Positions 1 to 5,340 of a stretch of 5,340 bases of DNA are shown in pieces. The notes below the pieces were generated by a model. The model saw only the letters and a program-made list of their open reading frames with translations, was not told the origin of the DNA and searched no databases. The position numbers and the translations under genes are program-made. The stretch's first letter is position 1. Every line of letters starts with the position of its first letter. Source of the stretch: Chloroflexota bacterium. GTDB lineage: Bacteria; Chloroflexota; Dehalococcoidia; Lucifugimonadales; JADFKI01. The stretch lies in NCBI GenBank assembly GCA_024648655.1, contig JAGGDZ010000061.1, positions 1 to 5,340 on the forward strand. The letters are read 5' to 3'.

Positions 1-2907
1 GCAGATGAGCTTATGAACGTGGACATCCTTTGTCTGCCCGATGCGAAAGGCGCGGTCGGTGGCCTGGTTCTCCACGGCGGGGTTCCACCATCGGTCGAAG
101 TGAATGACATGATTTGCGCGGGGCAGGTTGAGTCCCGACCCTCCGGCTTTCAGCGACAGCACGAAGGCGAGAGGGCCGTCAGGATCGTTCTGAAACCTGT
201 CTACCATCATGGCGCGTCTGTTCCGCGTGACGCCCCCGTGCAGGAACGGCGTCTCCATCCCGTAGGTCTCTTGGAGGTGCTGCTGCAATATCGCGCCCAT
301 CTCGGCGTACTGGCTGAATAGCAGCACGCGGTCGCCTGACGCCACTATCTCGTCCATTATCTCTTCGAGGCGGGCGAGCTTGCCTGAGCGCCCGCCGATA
401 ACCGAGTTGTCGCCGAGCAGTTGCCTTGGGTGGTTGCACACTTGCTTGAGTTTCGTCAGCGTGTCGAGGATGCTTCCCCGTCGCTCCATGCCTGTGGTCT
501 CTTCGAGACGTGTCTCCGCTTCTCGCAACACAGCCTCGTAGAGCGTGACCTGCTCTCTTGTGAGGTTGCAGTATTGCTTGGTCTCATGCTTGTCGGGCAG
601 GTCGTCTATGATGCTTCGGTCGGTCTTGAGCCGGCGCAGTATGAACGGCCCTGTAACCTTCTGCAAGTCGGTTGCCGCCTTTTCGTCACTTCGGCCCTGT
701 ATCGGCGAAAAGTACCTGCGCTTGAATTCAGCCTGAGTGCCCAGCAGCCCCGGGTTGAGAAACTCCATCAGCGACCAGAGGTCCCCTACGTGGTTCTCCA
801 CAGGGGTGCCTGTGAGAGCAATTCGGTAGTCCGCCCTGAGTCCTCGTGCTGCGGATGCCTGCTTCGACACGGGGTTCTTGATATTCTGCGCTTCGTCCAA
901 TATAACGGAGCGCCAGGACACTGAAGCAAGCAGACTTATGTCCCTTGCCATAGTCGCGTAGCTGGTGATGACGAGTTGGTGGCCTGCCGCCATCTTATCA
1001 AACTCGGCTCCTCGCTTTCGTTTCGTGCCGTGATGCAAAAGCACCGACAGGTCGGGAGTGAATCTCGCAGCTTCGCGCTGCCAATTGGTGATCACGGAAG
1101 TGGGGCAGACCAACAGGTTGGGCAGACGGTTGCCCCGCCGGCAGTCCAGTTGCAGCGCAGCCAGCGTCTGCACCGTTTTGCCCAGACCCATGTCGTCTGC
1201 GAGGCAAGCTCCAAGTCCCCACTGCATCAGGAACGTGAGCCACGAATATCCCAACGTCTGGTACGGACGAAGTTCGCCCTCGAATCCTTCAGGAGCTTGT
1301 AACTCCTCCAAGCCACCCTTTTCGCTCAGTCGCCCCAGCAGCGATGAGAGCCAGCCGTCCGTGTCGAGCGACAGATTGTCCTGCTCTGCCCGGGTGTCCG
1401 CGCCCAGCCCGATCTGCAAGACATCCCGCAGAGTGATGCTCTTTTTGTCGCGCCAGTATGCCGCGGCGGCTTTGATGGCGCCGGCGTCAATTTCGACCCA
1501 CTGTCCACGGTAGCGTACCAGAGGCACTTTCAGCTCAGATAGCGCCTCCAATTCATCCGGCGTTATCCTGCTCTCCCCGATGGCTACCTCCACATCCAAT
1601 TCCACCAGGGTTGTCATACTCATGCCGGAACCTCCCTGCATCGCAGGCGTCTTAACCTTAGCTCGGATGCCTACTTTGGTCTTTGCGCCCTGACGTGTCC
1701 ACCATGCGGGGAGCAGGACTCCGAAACCCGACTGTTGCAGCTCGGCGGCCTGATGCGAAAGGAATTCGTAAGCCTCCTTGTCGTTCAGCCTGCATCCTAC
1801 CGGGTCCCTGCTTTTCATGCTCTCCGCGATTGGAGCGCAATTCATCGACGCATGGGCGAGAGCGCTTACCAGAAATTCTCTCAGGCTGACATCGTTGCGC
1901 TGAGCGTCGACCTCTTGATTCCAGATGTCCGAGGCGCTCAGCAGGAGACTGTAATCGTCATGGGGTTGCAGCAAGTATCTGAGTTGCCATTCGTTCCGGC
2001 GAAGGGCGGATGTCTGCTCTTCGTCATCAATCTCTTCAGGCTCTTCCAGTCTGAGACAAAGCCGGTACGGAGAATTTGCGGCTATGGCTATGGGGCGATG
2101 CCAGTCGGCGACCTGGCGTCGAAGCTGTCGTAGTTGTGGCCGCGCCACTTCGATGGTGGGATTCCGCCGGCTCAGGGCGCGCATCCATGCATCGTGCGCG
2201 GTTTCGGGTTGAATGTCGTCGCCATCTTCCTTCTGCTCGGACGGTCGCGCCATGTAGTCCACGTATCTTGCGACAAACTCGCGAAGGACAGCTTGAGCGG
2301 CAATCTCTGGCGGACTGGCCGCATCCATGCTTGTCACCGCCCTTGCTGGCGGGGGCATCAGCTTGGCTAGTTCTGCGATCCGGTGGGCGTCATCTCCAAC
2401 AATCACCGGCGCCCACGCCGCCATGCTGCGTCCATTCCGGTTGACAATGCTGGGCAGATAGCGCTGACGCGCCGTCATGCCTGTGGCAAAGGAGAGCGCG
2501 TGGCACCAGAAGGCGAGGTCAGCACCAATTGCCACCCCGTGTTTCAGGACCCTGCGGTCATTGCACCTTCGCAGCAGGTCTAGCTCCTGTTCCTGATCAA
2601 GCTTCAGGAAGGGCACGCTCCACGGCTTTATGACATGCTTCGCCCGAGACATTGTGGTTGACCCTGCCATCGCGCTGGATGGGCTGGGTGTCTTGCCTCG
2701 GCTGGGCAGCCAGACAATCGCGCGGCTGATGCCACTCTCGCCCGGTGTTAAGTCCACGCATTGCACTAACTGCTCGCCGTCAGCGAATTTCGGGTGCTGT
2801 GCGGGAGCGGGTCTATCAAGGCGCTCACTGTCCTTCACCTGTGCTTCCGAATCTTCGCCCCAGATGACAAGGCATCCTTCGAGTGAAGCTGCGTGTAGGA
2901 TAATCAC
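1..2907 (-). CDS. SNF2-family DNA helicase/translocase (HelZ-like, DUF3670-type N-terminus), 3' end beyond window
   Basis: My reverse-strand reading stays open for 969 codons and leaves the window before its stop. It is a superfamily 2 SNF2 ATPase, expected to translocate on double-stranded DNA in the cytoplasm. Visible motifs are Walker A DDMGLGKT (about 571-578, Lys577), motif II DEAQ (671-674), motif III TGTP (699-702), a RRLKTD linker, then the second RecA lobe with FSQYAEMG, LSLKAGGSGLNL, DRWWNPAVENQ and motif VI QATDRAFRIGQ (948-958). The long region before the ATPase (roughly 250-430, including NEWQLRYLLQPHDDYSLLLSAS) resembles the DUF3670 SNF2-associated domain. The GTG start is chosen because MIILHA followed by VIWGE is how I recall this family beginning, an in-frame TAA lies at 2931-2929, and GGAGAG sits five bases upstream. 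Such proteins are usually a little over 1,000 residues, so only a short tail is missing. The in-vivo role is uncertain (repair, transcription or defence). Relatives often precede a SWIM zinc-finger gene, which would lie off the left edge. Confidence 0.95.
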   Translation of the reverse strand, partial: MIILHAASLEGCLVIWGEDSEAQVKDSERLDRPAPAQHPKFADGEQLVQCVDLTPGESGISRAIVWLPSRGKTPSPSSAMAGSTTMSRAKHVIKPWSVPFLKLDQEQELDLLRRCNDRRVLKHGVAIGADLAFWCHALSFATGMTARQRYLPSIVNRNGRSMAAWAPVIVGDDAHRIAELAKLMPPPARAVTSMDAASPPEIAAQAVLREFVARYVDYMARPSEQKEDGDDIQPETAHDAWMRALSRRNPTIEVARPQLRQLRRQVADWHRPIAIAANSPYRLCLRLEEPEEIDDEEQTSALRRNEWQLRYLLQPHDDYSLLLSASDIWNQEVDAQRNDVSLREFLVSALAHASMNCAPIAESMKSRDPVGCRLNDKEAYEFLSHQAAELQQSGFGVLLPAWWTRQGAKTKVGIRAKVKTPAMQGGSGMSMTTLVELDVEVAIGESRITPDELEALSELKVPLVRYRGQWVEIDAGAIKAAAAYWRDKKSITLRDVLQIGLGADTRAEQDNLSLDTDGWLSSLLGRLSEKGGLEELQAPEGFEGELRPYQTLGYSWLTFLMQWGLGACLADDMGLGKTVQTLAALQLDCRRGNRLPNLLVCPTSVITNWQREAARFTPDLSVLLHHGTKRKRGAEFDKMAAGHQLVITSYATMARDISLLASVSWRSVILDEAQNIKNPVSKQASAARGLRADYRIALTGTPVENHVGDLWSLMEFLNPGLLGTQAEFKRRYFSPIQGRSDEKAATDLQKVTGPFILRRLKTDRSIIDDLPDKHETKQYCNLTREQVTLYEAVLREAETRLEETTGMERRGSILDTLTKLKQVCNHPRQLLGDNSVIGGRSGKLARLEEIMDEIVASGDRVLLFSQYAEMGAILQQHLQETYGMETPFLHGGVTRNRRAMMVDRFQNDPDGPLAFVLSLKAGGSGLNLPRANHVIHFDRWWNPAVENQATDRAFRIGQTKDVHVHKLIC

Positions 2908-3120
2908 ATTGGCTCTCCGTTGCGTGGTTTATGCCCATGACTTTAGCACATATTGTATCATACGCTTCGTATGACAGGCGGTATTACATTGACGCTCTGA
3001 AGATGGTGAAACCGCTGTCTGCAATGATACAGTGTCAATTGGGGATATGCCGCGGCAGGTGTGGCTGCCACAGGACACGGTGTGAGTGGAGACGATTTCA
3101 TAGCGAGGAGTATCTAGGTA
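2908..3120. other. Divergent intergenic region between helicase and deformylase genes
   Basis: This 213-base gap separates two divergent genes. Its left part holds the helicase ribosome-binding site and promoter-operator. On the plus strand I see no strong promoter for the deformylase. The best candidate is a weak extended -10, TG-A-TACAGT at 3025-3033, which overlaps an imperfect 13-base dyad (TGATACAGTGTCA, 3025-3037). A GAGGAG ribosome-binding site at 3105-3110 lies ten bases before the deformylase GTG. Open frames crossing the gap on the minus strand have no recognisable protein character and overlap the deformylase antisense. Confidence 0.5.
2952..2975 (-). promoter_or_regulatory. Extended -10 promoter with palindromic operator, upstream of SNF2 helicase
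   Basis: On the minus strand an extended -10 reads TG-A-TACAAT (TG at 2960-2959, hexamer 2957-2952). The bases directly upstream, 2974-2958, form a perfect palindrome with 7-bp arms TCATACG / CGTATGA around a 3-base centre. This exactly fills a 17-bp -10/-35 spacer. No good -35 hexamer is seen (CGCCTG at the expected place), which is tolerable for an extended -10 promoter. The leader to the GTG at 2907 would be roughly 35-40 bases. A palindrome in this position is a classic repressor site. A near copy lies upstream of the ribbon-helix-helix gene at 4275-4298. Promoter activity is inferred. Confidence 0.6.
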
Positions 3121-3737
3121 GTGACTGTCAGGAATATATTGCAGTTTCCTCATCCGGTGTTGAGGCAACGGGCACGAAAGGTACGCGCTCTGAATGGAAA
3201 GGTGCTTCGCCTTGCCTATGACATGGTTGAAACCATGCGGCATGCCGGCGGCGTAGGTCTCGCCGCCAATCAGGTTGGCGAGCTGTGGTGCGTGATAGTG
3301 ATTCAAGTGCCGGGCGAAGACGAGGCGCGCATATATGTCAATCCCGAAATCGTTTCCAGAAGAGGCGAGCGCCGCGTCGAGGAGCGCTGTTTGAGCATCC
3401 CATGGTAAAGGGTGAGGTTACGCGCTCGCTCAAAATCAGATTCCGCGCTATGGACCACACGGCCCAGACCGTCAATTTGAAGGCGGACGAACTCCTCTCG
3501 CAGGTGCTGGAGCATGAGGTTGACCATCTCAACGGTATTCTCTATCTCGATCACATGGCGTCGCACGAGAAGCTCGTGAAAGATGATGGCCGGGTAGAGG
3601 TTTCAGAAGAATCAGATGACAGCCTCTCCGAAGATCCGGCGTCCAATGCCTCGTCTCTGCCTGGCCGTTCGGCAACCGGGATCTGGCTGCCCGAAGATGA
3701 TGGGCGCAATACACCGGCCACCATAAAAGTCAGGTAG
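3121..3737 (+). pseudogene. def: Peptide deformylase, interrupted by a one-base frameshift
   Basis: Peptide deformylase removes the N-formyl group from nascent proteins using a metal held by one Cys and two His. Frame one (3121-3408, 95 codons) gives motif 1, GVGLAANQVG (44-53), and motif 2 as ERCLS (88-92, Cys90), then reaches TAA right after SIPW. The protein resumes one frame over as MVKGEVTRS and reaches motif 3, LEHEVDH. Restoring one base near 3405 makes a 205-residue protein in which Cys90, His132, Glu133 and His136 fall at the same numbers as in the E. coli enzyme, so a single missing base explains the break. GTG is chosen as start for GAGGAG ten bases upstream and the family-typical N-terminus ILQFPHPVLR. 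Oddities are Arg89 in place of the near-invariant glycine of EGCLS, and an acidic, Ser-rich tail of about 59 residues not seen in the shorter (about 169-residue) E. coli enzyme. fmt, its common partner, is not adjacent. The gene may be a true pseudogene or intact with a sequencing error. Confidence 0.9.
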
Positions 3738-3764
3738 TCAGACGTAGGAGAAGCCAGGCAAGCA

Positions 3765-4001
3765 TTACTCGCAACTGTCGGGCTCAGCAGGATTCACTGC
3801 AAGTACCTGAGCCTTCCTCGAAACTTGAATGTCCCTAATGATAGCAGTCGGAGTCGGAATCGTTGAAAATAACCATGCTGTCAACACTATGAAGGCCAGG
3901 AGTGCGGCCCTCTCGCCATCATACATCGCGCTGCATCTTCTCGATTGTGTTGCGCGCAGGTATTTCGCCCCGGCATAGTAGCCTCCTACGCCATGTTTCA
4001 T
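3765..4001 (-). CDS. Small unknown protein with one predicted membrane segment, coupled to the RHH gene
   Basis: I do not recognise this 78-residue protein. It has a basic N-terminal part (Lys13, Arg16, Arg21, Arg22), then a hydrophobic run of about 17 residues, AALLAFIVLTAWLFSTI (32-48), and a polar tail ending in DSCE. This looks like a single-pass membrane protein with its N-terminus inside. Its ATG overlaps the stop of the upstream ribbon-helix-helix gene as ATGA (4001-3998), which indicates translational coupling in one mRNA, and it has no strong ribosome-binding site of its own. Position after an RHH gene with a 4-base overlap is the usual antitoxin-toxin layout, but the sequence matches no toxin family I know (not PIN, ParE/RelE or MazF). 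An internal ATG at codon 26 is an alternative start. It could also be a spurious open frame; the overlap is the main support. Confidence 0.45.
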   Translation of the reverse strand: MKHGVGGYYAGAKYLRATQSRRCSAMYDGERAALLAFIVLTAWLFSTIPTPTAIIRDIQVSRKAQVLAVNPAEPDSCE

Positions 4002-4234
4002 CCTAGCTCGGTTGGCGGGTCGAAAGTGTCCAGAGCTTCTTCGATGGCCGTTTCGATGAAAGCTGACTTGGTAATGCCATGCACTTCCGCGAGCGCATCT
4101 ATGCGCTCGATTGCCTCAACTCGAAGTCTGACCGAGATAACCTGTTTGGGTTCTGGCCGGCGGGGCTGACGCAGCCGCACTTTGTCGATGAATCCTTGCA
4201 CTGCTGTATCGGCGGCGTGATCGGAAGTATCCAT
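3998..4234 (-). CDS. Ribbon-helix-helix (CopG/Arc-like) DNA-binding protein
   Basis: The 78-residue product has a polar N-terminal arm (1-30) followed by a compact ribbon-helix-helix fold. The strand QVISVRL (31-37) should pair in the dimer and contact the major groove. Helix A is VEAIERIDALAEV (39-51), the turn is HGITK (52-56), and helix B is SAFIETAIEEALD (57-69). This strand pattern and the G-I-T/S-(K/R)-S turn are typical of CopG-type repressors and type II antitoxins. The ATG is preceded by GTGAGG five bases upstream, and about 40 bases further lies an extended -10 promoter carrying a palindrome, consistent with autoregulation. The stop overlaps the start of the next gene (ATGA). The function as a DNA-binding protein is well supported. 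Whether it is an antitoxin or a stand-alone repressor is open, because the partner is unrecognised. Confidence 0.8.
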   Translation of the reverse strand: MDTSDHAADTAVQGFIDKVRLRQPRRPEPKQVISVRLRVEAIERIDALAEVHGITKSAFIETAIEEALDTFDPPTELG

Positions 4235-4274
4235 TCAATCCTCACGCTTTGTTCACGGTAAATCGGTAGAACAC

Positions 4275-4298
4275 ATTTTAGCATACAGCGCGTATGAC
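4275..4298 (-). promoter_or_regulatory. Extended -10 promoter with palindromic operator, upstream of RHH gene
   Basis: The minus strand shows an extended -10, TG-C-TAAAAT (TG at 4283-4282, hexamer 4280-4275), directly preceded by the palindrome CATAC-N5-GTATG (4296-4282 read on the minus strand). The layout matches the site upstream of the helicase: 18 of 24 bases are identical, including both half-sites and most of the -10, with all four central bases different. There is no clear -35. The distance from the -10 to the ATG at 4234 is 40 bases, against 44 at the helicase. A role as operator is inferred from position and repetition. Confidence 0.6.
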
Positions 4299-4640
4299 GC
4301 CACTGTCGTCTTGTGGTGTCGCCGGTGCCAGTGCGTTGGACGCAGCAGGAGTGTCCGCGCACATGTTGCCGATCTTCATTGCTGAAATTGTGCAGCGGTG
4401 TTTGTCCAACTGCAATGGGGAGGCAGGAGATACAGTCGGGGCTCTGCCCGCTAGTGAATTATTGAAGCGACTCCAAGATCGGAACTGGGCGTCGTTGCGC
4501 GATGGAGCTTGCGTAGTTCGAGATAAAGTGAGGATGCTACGCTACAAGAGATGTTGCGTCAGACACTTGGACAATTCCGCGGTCGGTTACTACAAACTCT
4601 TCGCCGGCATCCATGTCGCGGAACTTGATGTGGTCGCGCT
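4299..4640. other. Gap of about 340 bases without a convincing gene
   Basis: This stretch lies between the RHH promoter and the 3' end of the right-hand unknown gene. A plus-strand frame is open from 4294 to 4698, with an internal ATG at 4363 preceded by AGGAG eleven bases upstream. Its product is unrecognised, its first ATG sits inside the operator, and its last part is antisense to the 4641-5285 gene, so I do not call it. On the minus strand, 4640-4537 reads in one frame as a short peptide ending AGEEFVVTDRG plus a few residues, which faintly resembles the end of a Phd-type antitoxin. No terminator with a clear T-tract is visible. Confidence 0.4.
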
Positions 4641-5285
4641 CTATGTCCTCCGGCAGCAGAGCAATTCCCGGTGTCTCTCGGACGGAATCACGAAATAAAC
4701 CCTGGCGCTCCCTCTGCGAAATCTTAGCGCCCACGGCGGATTATCCAAGCCCAAGTGGTCGCGAAGTCGCTCCGCCCAGAACTTGATCTGCTCATCGGCG
4801 CTCGACCATCTGCCGAGATGGTGATAGATAACCAACGATTTCCCCAGTTCGGTAAATTGCCGGATGTCGTCGAGGAAAACGTACTTAGGGCCGTTCTTGG
4901 ATTGCGGCGCCATGCTGTTGGCAATTTCGTTGTCGGGATCGACGAATACTATGTCGCCGTCGCAGGCAACGTGCAGCGCTTGCCAAAGCCATCTCTCACG
5001 AAGTTTCTGTCTGGCGTCCCGCCGGTCCCTGGGTTGATACGACAGGTTATCTTCGTAGTAGATGGTGTCCGGTGGAAGAATACCCGAGGACCGCACTCGG
5101 CAGATGTGACGCTCGTCATCGCCTATCAGCGCAACCAGCGCGTCATATAGAATCGGGTCGCAGGCTCGGAATCGACGCTCGTTGCAAGTGGAACGCTGCA
5201 AGTATGTGATGTGCTTTCCATCGGAATTATGAGATTCGTTCGGATAGAGATACCAGTGATGCAAGGCGAAGTCGCCTTGCATCAC
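4641..5285 (-). CDS. Conserved-looking protein of unknown function (FVDPDN / KSLVIYHH motifs), N-terminus in another frame
   Basis: The visible frame gives 214 residues. Landmarks are HWYLYPNESHNSDGKHITYL (10-29), GDIVFVDPDNEI (110-121), GPKYVFLDDIRQF (132-144), GKSLVIYHHLGR (148-159) and RRGSARVYFVIPSERHRELL (190-209). From memory these resemble a scattered family of uncharacterised bacterial proteins carrying a V-F-x-D-P-D-N core and a SL(V/L)IY(H/Q)H strand. I know no biochemical role and cannot confirm the match without a search. There is no signal peptide or membrane segment, so it is probably cytoplasmic. The GTG-ATG start at 5285 has no ribosome-binding site and falls inside a 36-bp palindrome, so it is probably not the true start: upstream sequence reads as family-like N-terminus in another frame (5268-5340). 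The C-terminus ends soon after RHRELL, near where the family seems to end. The gene is not obviously linked to the RHH unit, being more than 400 bases away. Confidence 0.6.
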   Translation of the reverse strand: MMQGDFALHHWYLYPNESHNSDGKHITYLQRSTCNERRFRACDPILYDALVALIGDDERHICRVRSSGILPPDTIYYEDNLSYQPRDRRDARQKLRERWLWQALHVACDGDIVFVDPDNEIANSMAPQSKNGPKYVFLDDIRQFTELGKSLVIYHHLGRWSSADEQIKFWAERLRDHLGLDNPPWALRFRRGSARVYFVIPSERHRELLCCRRT

Positions 5286-5288
5286 TGG
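5253..5288. repeat. 36-bp perfect palindrome (17-bp arms, 2-base centre)
   Basis: The arms CCAGTGATGCAAGGCGA and TCGCCTTGCATCACTGG are exact reverse complements separated by AG. I checked all 17 pairs, and the pairing stops on both sides at the next base. There is no following T-run on either strand, so it is not a standard terminator. It lies within the coding region of the right-hand unknown gene, exactly where the reading frame appears to change. Confidence 0.95.
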
Positions 5289-5340
5289 ATGAATTGTTCA
5301 CCGCGCCAGTCAGGTGGCGCAGCAAGCCATATTTCCCAAA
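5268..5340 (-). other. Probable N-terminal coding fragment of the unknown gene in a shifted frame, 5' end beyond window
   Basis: Read from the right edge, the minus strand codes FGKYGLLRHLTG, then a polar stretch and RRLRL. The KYGLLRHL and LRL elements look like the segment that should precede WYLYPNE in the downstream gene (4641-5285), which is in a different frame. One extra or two missing bases within 5262-5278 would join them. The true start is off the window. The frame assignment rests on my recollection of the family and on the absence of a ribosome-binding site at 5285. Confidence 0.4.

Noticed and set aside
13..2583. Many plus-strand open frames of 60-167 codons across this stretch
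   Set aside because: They are antisense shadows of the helicase gene and show no recognisable protein features.
2929..3306. 125-codon minus-strand frame
   Set aside because: It is antisense to the deformylase start, runs through the intergenic promoter region, and is rich in Cys, His and Ser without family character.
3390..3410. Programmed -1 frameshifting in the deformylase
   Set aside because: There is no X-XXY-YYZ slippery heptamer, no clear downstream stem, and no precedent in this family that I know.
3781..3813. Inverted repeat GGCTCAG / CTGAGCC as a terminator after the deformylase
   Set aside because: The 19-base spacer and lack of a T-tract make it weak, and it lies within the 3' part of the small minus-strand gene.
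2952..4298. The two palindromic sites as dif/pdif-like XerCD sites or lox-like recombination sites flanking a module
   Set aside because: The half-sites are separated by five bases instead of the six expected for XerCD, both copies point the same way, and both fit promoter-operators at matched distances from starts. The resemblance to TATGTTAAAT is limited.
4294..4698. 134-codon plus-strand frame with internal ATG at 4363
   Set aside because: The first start lies inside the RHH operator without a ribosome-binding site, its 3' part is antisense to the unknown gene, and the product is unrecognised.

Overview
The window is bacterial, of moderate to fairly high GC by eye, with Shine-Dalgarno sites and GTG starts. 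No rRNA, tRNA, CRISPR array or insertion sequence is visible. The taxon cannot be fixed from this stretch. A free-living bacterium such as a Chloroflexota-type environmental lineage would fit the helicase and deformylase, but that is a weak guess.

Layout. (1) Positions 1-2907, minus strand: one large open SNF2-family helicase gene of the bacterial HelZ-like type, 969 codons in view, running off the left edge just after helicase motif VI. (2) 2908-3120: a divergent intergenic region. It carries an extended -10 promoter for the helicase with a perfect 17-bp palindrome filling the -10/-35 spacer. (3) 3121-3737, plus strand: a peptide deformylase gene. All three catalytic motifs are present, but they lie in two frames because of a one-base shift near 3405. 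(4) 3765-4234, minus strand: a two-gene unit in which a ribbon-helix-helix (RHH) DNA-binding protein overlaps a 78-residue unknown protein by ATGA. The unknown has one likely membrane segment. (5) 4275-4298: the promoter of the RHH unit, carrying a second copy of the palindrome seen upstream of the helicase. (6) About 4299-4640: no convincing gene. (7) 4641-5340, minus strand: a conserved-looking protein of unknown function. Its N-terminus continues in another frame across a 36-bp perfect palindrome and runs off the right edge.

How they may work together. The strongest non-gene signal is the repeated promoter-operator. The two minus-strand units share an 18-of-24-base block that combines a CATAC-N5-GTATG palindrome with an extended -10, at nearly the same distance from their start codons. 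The simplest inference is that one regulator controls both the SNF2 helicase and the RHH unit, and the RHH protein itself is the obvious local candidate. Two genes appear frameshifted (deformylase and the right-hand unknown), so either the sequence contains indel errors or this locus is decaying.
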